From an uncultured Rhizobiaceae group bacterium (GTDB lineage: Bacteria; Pseudomonadota; Alphaproteobacteria; Rhizobiales; Rhizobiaceae), in assembly GCA_937944075.1 (NCBI GenBank), contig CALDZZ010000257.1:1-18565 (forward strand): a stretch of DNA of 18,565 bases. The letters are read 5' to 3'. Below are positions 6,813-12,997 of the stretch, piece by piece. Position 1 is the stretch's first letter. The number at the start of each line of letters is the position of its first letter. Under the pieces are notes generated by a model, which had not been told where the DNA came from, made no database searches, and saw only the letters and a list, made by a program, of their open reading frames with translations. The translations under genes were made by a program, and so were the position numbers.

Positions 6813-7502
6813 ATGGCACAAATACAGGTGGCCCGCTTGAGTATCGAAAACCAGATTTCCAACGATGCACTCACCCAAAGAGTGCCTGCACCATCGCCTA
6901 GGCTTGCGCGCGTGCAACTAGTCCTGAAATGGCTAATCGACAAAACGGTATCCTTAAGCGCGCTTTTGCTGTTGTCTCCACTGCTTGTCTTGATTGCTGT
7001 TATCATCAAACTTGAAAGCAAGGGTCCTGTATTGTTTTTACAAAACAGAAACGGCCTTAATAACGACATTTTCAAAATCTGGAAATTCCGCACCATGAAA
7101 GTCATGGAAGACGGTAATGATGTCCGTCAGGCCAGAAAAGATGATGACCGTATTACCCGAGTAGGAAACTTCTTGCGCAAGACAAGTCTGGATGAACTTC
7201 CCCAACTTGCAAATGTGTTGAAAGGTGACATGTCTCTGGTTGGCGCAAGGCCCCATCCGATTAACCTCAATGATCGCTTTCGCCCACAGGTTGAAAACTA
7301 CGATAAAAGAAACGCCATGAAACCAGGACTGACAGGCCTTGCGCAGATACGCGGTTACCGTGGCCCCACCCGTACAGCCGAGCACATGGCGTTACGCGTG
7401 AATGCCGATATTGAATATATCGAGAACTGGTCGCTTTGGCTTGATATCAAGATCATTTTGTTAACACCATATTATGGATTGATGACCAAGAACGCTTTCT
7501 AA
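6813..7502 (+). CDS. ExoY-like polyprenyl-phosphate sugar-phosphate transferase
   Basis: This 229-residue monotopic membrane enzyme should transfer a sugar-1-phosphate from a UDP-sugar to undecaprenyl phosphate, the first step in building an exopolysaccharide or surface glycan. A hydrophobic re-entrant or membrane segment covers about 44-66. The bacterial sugar transferase signature follows: KFRTM (91-95), the catalytic pair Asp-127/Glu-128 in LDELPQL, SLVGARP (141-147), and KPGLTGLAQIRGYRG (170-184). The size matches ExoY and the stand-alone catalytic domain of WbaP-type enzymes. There is no clear ribosome binding site before the ATG at 6813, and an in-frame stop at 6780-6782 limits any upstream start; a GTG at 6828 is possible. 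Its end lies five bases from the end of convergent chrA. The sugar is unknown, and no glycosyltransferase, Wzx or Wzy gene is adjacent. Confidence 0.88.
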   Translation: MAQIQVARLSIENQISNDALTQRVPAPSPRLARVQLVLKWLIDKTVSLSALLLLSPLLVLIAVIIKLESKGPVLFLQNRNGLNNDIFKIWKFRTMKVMEDGNDVRQARKDDDRITRVGNFLRKTSLDELPQLANVLKGDMSLVGARPHPINLNDRFRPQVENYDKRNAMKPGLTGLAQIRGYRGPTRTAEHMALRVNADIEYIENWSLWLDIKIILLTPYYGLMTKNAF

Positions 7503-7507
7503 CGTGA

Positions 7508-8782
7508 TCAGATTACAAAGGCGTATCGCAAGGCTGCGCCCAATAATGACATCAACAAAAGTACCCGAATGATACCAAAGTGCATTTTGAAAACCAGCAA
7601 TGCACTCATGGCAAACAATAACAAAGCAAGCCACTCAATTGCCCACCACACCGGGCTCCATACTTGTACTAGACCCCATTCGAATTTCTGAACGTCAGCG
7701 AAGAGGACGTGAAGTGCAAACCATATAGACAAATTCAATATTACACCGACCACGGCTGCCGTGATTGCTGATAGCGCCCCTTTCAGGCGAGGCTGATCTG
7801 ATACCCATTCAAGGTAAGGCGCACCGGCAAAAATCCATAGAAAACACGGAGCAAAGGTAACCCACAAAGTGACAAAAGAAGCAGCAATGGCGAGAAGCAA
7901 ACCACCTTCCTTGAAGCCTGCCAGAAAGCCTACAAACTGAGTCACCAGAATCAACGGGCCTGGTGTTGTTTCAGCAAGACCCAATGCATCAATCATTTCC
8001 TGAGCGCTCAACCAGCCAAATTGAGTGACAACATCCTGTGCCATATAAGCCAGCACAGCGTAGGCACCACCAAAGGTCACAACAGCAAGGGTTGAGAAGA
8101 ATATTGCAACCTGTTGCAACAGGGCATTACCCCCAAACAGTGCAAGCAGTCCAAATGGCAACAGCCAAATAAGCCCCCACGTCAGAATTGTCTTGAAGGT
8201 TGTTTGTAAGGCGACCCCTGAATTTTCAGGCTTTGTAACTTGCCTTGAGGTGACTGTCGTAAAAAACCCATAGAACGCAGCAAGCATGATGATCAACGGG
8301 AATGGTACAGCAAAGAAAAACAATCCAATGAAAGCAAGGCATGCAATCACCCAATGCGAAAACCCGTTTAACGCACGCATTGATACCTTGATCAAAGCTT
8401 CAAGCACAATGACCAATACAGCCACCTTGATGCCGTAGAACAGTGCAGAAACCAGAGGCAAATCACCGTAGAAAGCATAAAGCGTGGCAAGCAACATAAT
8501 TATCAGTGCACCTGGTATGACAAACAGAAGGCCTGCAATCAGCCCCCCCATGACACCATGTATCCGCCAACCGGTATATGTTGCCAACTGCATGGCTTCC
8601 GGTCCTGGCAATAACATGCAAAAACTAAGCGCATTCAAAAACTGTTTTTCATTCAGCCAATGCCTCTCATCAACCACTTCGCGGTGCATGAGCGAAATTT
8701 GTGCGGCAGGACCACCAAAGGAGAGGATCCCTATTCTCCACCAAACGCGGGTGGCTTCAAGCATGGTAGGATGTTCACTCAT
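7508..8782 (-). CDS. chrA: chromate transporter ChrA (two-domain, CHR family)
   Basis: The 424-residue inner-membrane protein exports chromate. It has the full-length two-domain form. The N-terminal CHR half carries SFGGPAAQI (21-29) and LLPGPEAMQ (57-65), and the C-terminal half carries the matching TFGGAYAVL (236-244) and TTPGPL (272-277). Strongly hydrophobic helices run through both halves, with a short polar linker around 175-195. It is coupled to the upstream rhodanese/ChrB gene: the sequence TAATG joins that gene's stop to this start with a one-base overlap. The pairing of chrB-type and chrA genes is the standard chromate-resistance arrangement, so this assignment is firm. No terminator fits between its stop and the converging sugar transferase gene. 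Confidence 0.95.
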   Translation of the reverse strand: MSEHPTMLEATRVWWRIGILSFGGPAAQISLMHREVVDERHWLNEKQFLNALSFCMLLPGPEAMQLATYTGWRIHGVMGGLIAGLLFVIPGALIIMLLATLYAFYGDLPLVSALFYGIKVAVLVIVLEALIKVSMRALNGFSHWVIACLAFIGLFFFAVPFPLIIMLAAFYGFFTTVTSRQVTKPENSGVALQTTFKTILTWGLIWLLPFGLLALFGGNALLQQVAIFFSTLAVVTFGGAYAVLAYMAQDVVTQFGWLSAQEMIDALGLAETTPGPLILVTQFVGFLAGFKEGGLLLAIAASFVTLWVTFAPCFLWIFAGAPYLEWVSDQPRLKGALSAITAAVVGVILNLSIWFALHVLFADVQKFEWGLVQVWSPVWWAIEWLALLLFAMSALLVFKMHFGIIRVLLLMSLLGAALRYAFVI

Positions 8783-9603
8783 TACTTTAAATCCTGGTTC
8801 AATGAATCCAACTCGACAAGATCTTGATCATGGTTCTTGAGCCAGAAGAAATATGCATCAAACAGCAGCATTGCTGCATCCAGGCGTTTGATATCATCAG
8901 GAAACATGGTCATGATACCCGTCATCGCCGCGGCAAGCCCTGGCGCAACTGACTTTAGCTCCGGCTTTGCATTTTTATCAATAGCGAGCAAAGCACAAAG
9001 GTCAGATACAGCATCCATTGTGATTTCAAAACTGCCAGTCAAACCAGCCAAGGAATGCTTTTCGTTTTTCTTGCTCTTGTTGGTTTCAAAACTTTCAATG
9101 GCGACCGCATCAAATTTATCCGCAACATTGAAGACCTGAGAGCTTTCGACAAAAAGAATTTCTGCTTCCGGATTAACAAACCTGCGAATAAACCAGCAGC
9201 ATGCCAATGTATCAATGTCCGGTTGTTCAGGAGCAACCCAGGATGTAGATTTAAGGTTCATGCCGCCAAGTGTTTCGGGGATGGCAATCAATGGAAGTTG
9301 TTTTGCCTGCCAGGCCAAATGCCCCCCTGTCAGAAATTTCGCATCGATGCCTGCATGTCTTAATTTGGCAGTTGCACCCTGACTTAATTTCAATCCCTTC
9401 TGGCAATAGACAACGACTTTTTTGTTTTGCAAATACGAAACCATATCAAGAACATTTCCATGCTTGCATCTGAAGGCTTGCGGGATGAGAGTGGGATCTT
9501 CATCAAAATCGGCATCGATGCGAACATCGATTATTATCGGGCATTGGGAAGTGCCGATGGAAGATAAAAGTTCCGGGAGGGTTATTTCAATTACTGACGC
9601 CAT
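8782..9603 (-). CDS. chrB: rhodanese-ChrB_C fusion: sulfurtransferase/chromate resistance protein
   Basis: The 273-residue protein joins two parts. Residues 1-108 are a rhodanese domain with the active-site loop CQKGLK (catalytic Cys-67) and a DVR motif at 26-28. Residues 121-265 match the C-terminal domain of ChrB, beginning with SWVAPEQPDIDTLACCWFIR and FVNPEAEILFV. The N-terminal domain through which classical ChrB regulators act is absent and its place is taken by the rhodanese. It may therefore be an enzyme or accessory factor rather than a transcription factor; that is inference. AAAGGA seven bases before the ATG supports the start. It is the first gene of the chromate pair and is translationally coupled to chrA. 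A promoter and an inverted repeat lie upstream. A fusion with this domain order is known in Alphaproteobacteria, so the architecture is not unique. Confidence 0.88.
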   Translation of the reverse strand: MASVIEITLPELLSSIGTSQCPIIIDVRIDADFDEDPTLIPQAFRCKHGNVLDMVSYLQNKKVVVYCQKGLKLSQGATAKLRHAGIDAKFLTGGHLAWQAKQLPLIAIPETLGGMNLKSTSWVAPEQPDIDTLACCWFIRRFVNPEAEILFVESSQVFNVADKFDAVAIESFETNKSKKNEKHSLAGLTGSFEITMDAVSDLCALLAIDKNAKPELKSVAPGLAAAMTGIMTMFPDDIKRLDAAMLLFDAYFFWLKNHDQDLVELDSLNQDLK

Positions 9604-9656
9604 TTTAGCATCCTTTCAAACATAGTTGACGGATGCGAGATTGGGCTGACGCCTGA

Positions 9657-9676
9657 TGGGGTACTCGCTTACCCCA
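9657..9676. promoter_or_regulatory. inverted repeat, candidate operator of the chrB-chrA operon
   Basis: TGGGGTA (9657-9663) and TACCCCA (9670-9676) form a perfect 7-bp inverted repeat with a 6-base spacer. It begins right at the predicted transcription start of chrB. The lack of a T run on either strand argues against a terminator for the gene upstream. The binding protein is unknown. Confidence 0.45.
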
Positions 9677-9684
9677 GTCATTAT

Positions 9685-9713
9685 TTACTAAACGATAAAC
9701 TTGTCCCTGTCAA
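9685..9713 (-). promoter_or_regulatory. promoter of the chrB-chrA operon
   Basis: On the minus strand a perfect TTGACA (9708-9713) is followed after 17 bases by TAGTAA (9685-9690), a poor -10 box. Transcription would start near 9678 and give a leader of about 75 bases before the chrB start. The strong -35 with a weak -10 would fit an activated or repressed promoter. Confidence 0.45.
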
Positions 9714-9729
9714 AAACCTTGAAGCAGAG

Positions 9730-10728
9730 TTATTCGGCAGCTTCCAGAATTGTAGGCCGAACAGTCAGAAGGTTTTCAAAATAGGCAATTGTTTTTGAAA
9801 GCCCGTCTTCAAGTTTGATGCGCGGGTTCCAATTAAGCAATTCCTGCGCCTTGGTAATGTCCGGGCAACGCTGTAGCGGATCATCACTAGGAAGGTTCAG
9901 GTAATCAACTTTTGATTTTGAATTTGTCAGCCGTACAATGATTTCTGCCAGTTGTTTAACCGTGATTTCATGCGGGTTACCGATGTTGACCGGCTCAGTT
10001 CCTGCATTGGGGTGATCCATCAATGCGACCATACCATCCAGCAGGTCATCAACATAGCAGAAGCTTCTGGTCTGGGACCCGTCTCCATATATTGTTATGG
10101 GCTCATTGCGCAATGCCTGAAGGATAAAGTTTGAAACAACACGCCCATCGTTTGGGTGCATGTTCGGACCATAGGTATTGAATATCCGCATGACACGTGT
10201 ATCAAGCGCATGTTGCCTGCGATAATCAAAAAACAGGGTTTCAGCGCAGCGTTTGCCCTCATCATAACAAGAACGGATTCCAATTGGGTTTACATTGCCC
10301 CAATAGGTTTCCTGTTGAGGAGAAACCTTGGGATCACCATAAACCTCACTGGTAGAGGCCTGCAAAATCTTTGAGCCAGTACGCTTGGCAAGACCCAGCA
10401 TGTTGATAGCCCCATGTACGGATGTCTTGAGCGTTTGAACCGGATCATGCTGATAATGAATCGGCGAAGCAGGACAGGCCAGGTTGTAAATTTCGTCCAC
10501 TTCAACATAGAGCGGCATGGTTACATCATGGCGCAAAAACTCAAAACGCGGGTGCGACTGCAAATCAGTTATATTATATCGTGAGCCCGAGAACAGATTG
10601 TCTACTGCAAGAATTTCAATATTTGAATTTTCATTCAACAGTCTGCGACATAGATGGGACCCAAGAAACCCTGCAGCGCCTGTTATCAGAACTGTTTTGT
10701 CAGACGGATATTTGAAATTGTCTATCAC
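9730..10728 (-). CDS. UDP-glucuronate decarboxylase (UDP-xylose synthase)
   Basis: The 332-residue enzyme is a short-chain dehydrogenase/reductase that decarboxylates UDP-glucuronate to UDP-xylose with bound NAD. Visible features are the NAD motif GAAGFLGSH (17-25), VDNLFSG (42-48), YNLACPASPIHYQ (81-93), the STSEVYGDP loop (125-133), the catalytic Tyr-155/Lys-159 in YDEGKR, IFNTYGPNM, and TRSFCYVDDLLDGM. These are specific for UXS rather than for UDP-glucose epimerase or dTDP-glucose dehydratase. The start codon is GTG at 10726-10728, with AGGA about 11 bases upstream. The product would feed xylose into a surface polysaccharide or LPS, perhaps the one started by the ExoY-like enzyme, although the chromate genes lie between them. 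No UDP-glucose dehydrogenase gene is in view. Confidence 0.93.
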   Translation of the reverse strand: MIDNFKYPSDKTVLITGAAGFLGSHLCRRLLNENSNIEILAVDNLFSGSRYNITDLQSHPRFEFLRHDVTMPLYVEVDEIYNLACPASPIHYQHDPVQTLKTSVHGAINMLGLAKRTGSKILQASTSEVYGDPKVSPQQETYWGNVNPIGIRSCYDEGKRCAETLFFDYRRQHALDTRVMRIFNTYGPNMHPNDGRVVSNFILQALRNEPITIYGDGSQTRSFCYVDDLLDGMVALMDHPNAGTEPVNIGNPHEITVKQLAEIIVRLTNSKSKVDYLNLPSDDPLQRCPDITKAQELLNWNPRIKLEDGLSKTIAYFENLLTVRPTILEAAE

Positions 10729-10757
10729 GGGCTTATTCCTGGCTACTCATATACTCT

Positions 10758-10783
10758 CCACGCAACACGTGGCTTTGAAGCCA
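10758..10783. repeat. two overlapping inverted repeats in the UXS leader
   Basis: CCACG (10758-10762) can pair with CGTGG (10768-10772). TGGCTT (10770-10775) can pair with AAGCCA (10778-10783). The two hairpins share bases 10770-10772, so only one can form at a time. They lie 30-55 bases upstream of the GTG start of the UXS gene. Both are short and could be chance. Confidence 0.3.
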
Positions 10784-10809
10784 AAATAAACTGTGAAAGC
10801 AGGAAGCAA

Positions 10810-10828
10810 ATTGGTGAATATTACCAAT
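10810..10828. promoter_or_regulatory. inverted repeat ATTGGT-N7-ACCAAT, candidate operator
   Basis: Perfect 6-bp arms (10810-10815 and 10823-10828) flank a 7-base AT-rich centre in the intergenic region between the divergent UXS and DMT-transporter genes. Dyad symmetry and spacing fit a dimeric regulator site. No regulator gene is adjacent. Confidence 0.4.
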
Positions 10829-10890
10829 CTAATACGTAAGAATCTGGAAAATCCTATATATTTCAGAAACATGACCATAATTAATCAATA

Positions 10891-10907
10891 CAAGCATATA
10901 GTGCTTG
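10891..10907. promoter_or_regulatory. inverted repeat CAAGCA-N5-TGCTTG upstream of the permease pair
   Basis: Perfect 6-bp arms (10891-10896 and 10902-10907) with a TATAG centre lie 32 bases before the ATG of the DMT-family gene. The position suits an operator or a leader hairpin. I could not place a convincing -35/-10 pair around it. Confidence 0.35.
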
Positions 10908-10939
10908 ACCTGCCCATGGTTTTTCCCGAAATGTAATTC

Positions 10940-11878
10940 ATGGTTACTATCCCAAACACGCAGAGACTTCATGGCTCGCTGGCTATTTTCATGGGTGCTT
11001 GCGTTTGGGGTATCTTCTGGTTGCCGCTGCGCCATTTTGATGAAAGCGGCGTTCATGCGCTTTGGGCGGTTGCAGCGATAAACCTTGCTGCCTGTCTGAT
11101 TGCAGTCCCGGCTGCCATGTTTTTCGGCAAGATTGAACGCGACCAGATCAAATGGCTTATTGTCATGGGGATTGGCATGGGGGCAGCCAACATATTTTAT
11201 TTTGCCGGAATTATCATTTCAGATGTCATCCGGGTTATTTTCCTCTTTTATCTGCTACCGATATGGGCAACGCTTTTTTCTCGCATTCTGTTTAAAGTCG
11301 AGATTGGCAGGAAAAGACTGATTGCAATCGGTTTTGCCATTCTTGGGATATGGCTTTTGTTGGGTGCTGGCGGCTGGCCGGTTCCTGAAAATATTGGTGA
11401 TGTCTTCGGACTTATGTCAGGCATGTTCTGGGCCATGGGGTTGACCATGATGCGGGGGAAATCTGAACTGGACGCCTTTGCCGTCAGTGCTTCAGCCTTG
11501 TTCTTTGCCTTTTTGCTAGGCGTTTTGCTGGCCTTGTTAATGCAGACAGTTACTCCTGAGGTTCAACGCCCGGCACCTGATCTAAACACGCTTCTTACTG
11601 TTCTGGCTCCCATAGTGGCTTTTGGAGTGATCGTTTTGTGGCCGACATTGCTGGCTCAAATCTGGGGTGCAAAATTTGTTGCTGCTACTACAGCAGCCTT
11701 ACTCACAATGTCTGAAATTGTTGTTGCCACCGTTTCCACTTCAATTCTCGGAGCGTCCGACTTGTCGCTTATATCATGGATTGGGGCCGCCTTGATCCTT
11801 GTTGCCGTATTCATTGACCTATTTGCAAAACCCGTTACCAATTCCGGCTCGACTGTTATATCCGGGGTACAAGGCTGA
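10940..11878 (+). CDS. DMT-superfamily (EamA) membrane transporter
   Basis: The 312-residue inner-membrane protein has about ten hydrophobic helices in two repeats, the EamA layout. The first half contains the GACVWGIFWLPLRHF segment (20-34) typical of the amino-terminal EamA repeat and GMGAANIFYFAGI around 80-92. The second half contains an FWAMGLTMMRG segment near 165-175 and an ALILVAVFIDLFAK C-terminal helix. DMT permeases usually export amino acids, nucleosides or other metabolites; the substrate cannot be read here. Its stop TGA overlaps the ATG of the next gene by one base (TGATG), so the two permeases are co-translated. The start has only a poor ribosome binding site. The GVSSTVISGVQG-like polar tail after the last helix is short and unstructured. 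Confidence 0.85.
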   Translation: MVTIPNTQRLHGSLAIFMGACVWGIFWLPLRHFDESGVHALWAVAAINLAACLIAVPAAMFFGKIERDQIKWLIVMGIGMGAANIFYFAGIIISDVIRVIFLFYLLPIWATLFSRILFKVEIGRKRLIAIGFAILGIWLLLGAGGWPVPENIGDVFGLMSGMFWAMGLTMMRGKSELDAFAVSASALFFAFLLGVLLALLMQTVTPEVQRPAPDLNTLLTVLAPIVAFGVIVLWPTLLAQIWGAKFVAATTAALLTMSEIVVATVSTSILGASDLSLISWIGAALILVAVFIDLFAKPVTNSGSTVISGVQG

Positions 11879-12840
11879 TGGTTGAAGTTTTGGGGCTCAT
11901 ACTGCCGTTGTTTGGACTGATTTTGCTCGGGTTTCTTGGTGGCAAAATTTCCAAGCAACCCATAGAGGCCCTAGGCTGGTTGAATACGTTTATCATTTAC
12001 TTTGCCCTGCCTCCGCTTTTTTTCAAACTGCTATCAAAGACACCGATTGAACAATTGGCTAGCTGGGGTTTCATTTTTGCCAATATCGGAATTACTTTCG
12101 CAATCTTCACCTTTACGTTTTTGATTGGCCTGGTGAATGCCAAGGGAAATATCGGAGAGGCAACGATACAAGGCCTTGCTGGTGCCTATGGCAATATTGG
12201 CTATATGGGGCCGGCTCTTGCCATATTGGCACTGGGTGAAAAGGCTGCGATTCCGGTTGCAATCATATTTTGCTTCGAGAACATCATGCACTTTGCAATC
12301 GCACCTGCGATGATGGCAATTTCCGGTCAAAAGAAACAAGGCATTGTTGAACTTGTCATGGACATCATCAAAAAAATTGTCTTTCATCCCTTCATCATCG
12401 CAACAGCTGTGGGTGTGCTGGCTGCTTATTTCACCTTCACCCCCCCCGAGGCAATTCAGCGACTGATTGATTATCTAGCTCAAACAGCCGCTCCATGTGC
12501 TCTTTTTGCCATGGGCGTAACGCTTGCATTGCGCCCATTAAACCGGATGCCATGGTCGCTTGGTTATATTGTTCCGATAAAACTGCTACTTCACCCGGCT
12601 CTTATGTATGTGGGTTTGAGCTACGCCGGCAACTTTGACACGCAATGGATGTTTACAGCCATTTTGCTTGCTTCTCTCCCAACGGCGACCAATGTATTTG
12701 TCATTGCACAACAATATAATGTCTGGGTGGAACGTGCCTCGGCAAGTGTGATGATTACAACGCTGCTTTCAGTTATCAGCGTTTCTGCCTTGCTGTTTGG
12801 TATAACAACAGGGCTTATTCCGGCTGATCTTGCACCATAA
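11878..12840 (+). CDS. AEC-family (auxin efflux carrier/malonate-like) transporter
   Basis: The 320-residue membrane protein shows about ten transmembrane helices in the two-block pattern of the Mem_trans/AEC family. The first block (1-165) includes the LGWLNTFIIYFALPPLFFKLL segment near residues 33-53 and AGAYGNIGYMGPALAILALG near 95-114, the conserved Asn-Gly/Pro cross-over region. The second block (about 170-315) includes APCALFAMGVTLALRP near 202-217 and LLASLPTATNVFVIAQQY near 265-282, which matches the family's second signature. AEC members carry organic acids such as malonate or malate, or auxin-like compounds. The substrate is unknown. It is the second gene of a two-permease operon joined by TGATG, and about 157 bases without recognised features follow before the helicase. 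Confidence 0.87.
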   Translation: MVEVLGLILPLFGLILLGFLGGKISKQPIEALGWLNTFIIYFALPPLFFKLLSKTPIEQLASWGFIFANIGITFAIFTFTFLIGLVNAKGNIGEATIQGLAGAYGNIGYMGPALAILALGEKAAIPVAIIFCFENIMHFAIAPAMMAISGQKKQGIVELVMDIIKKIVFHPFIIATAVGVLAAYFTFTPPEAIQRLIDYLAQTAAPCALFAMGVTLALRPLNRMPWSLGYIVPIKLLLHPALMYVGLSYAGNFDTQWMFTAILLASLPTATNVFVIAQQYNVWVERASASVMITTLLSVISVSALLFGITTGLIPADLAP

Positions 12841-12997
12841 CCCTATTATATTCAGCATTTTTGATTTCTGCCCTATACAAGACCTTCCTGAGGACTTACT
12901 GACAGAACCCAGAGCCTGCAATTGAAACAGGCGGAATGCAGTTGTTATGTGCTCTAAGGGTGAGTTTGAATACAACCGCCCCACCGAAAGAGACATG

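Noticed and set aside
12947..12997. Earlier start codon for the DEAD-box helicase
   Set aside because: The 17 extra residues are polar and unlike helicase N-termini, and no ribosome binding site precedes the ATG at 12947. A start at 12995 cannot be excluded but changes one residue only.
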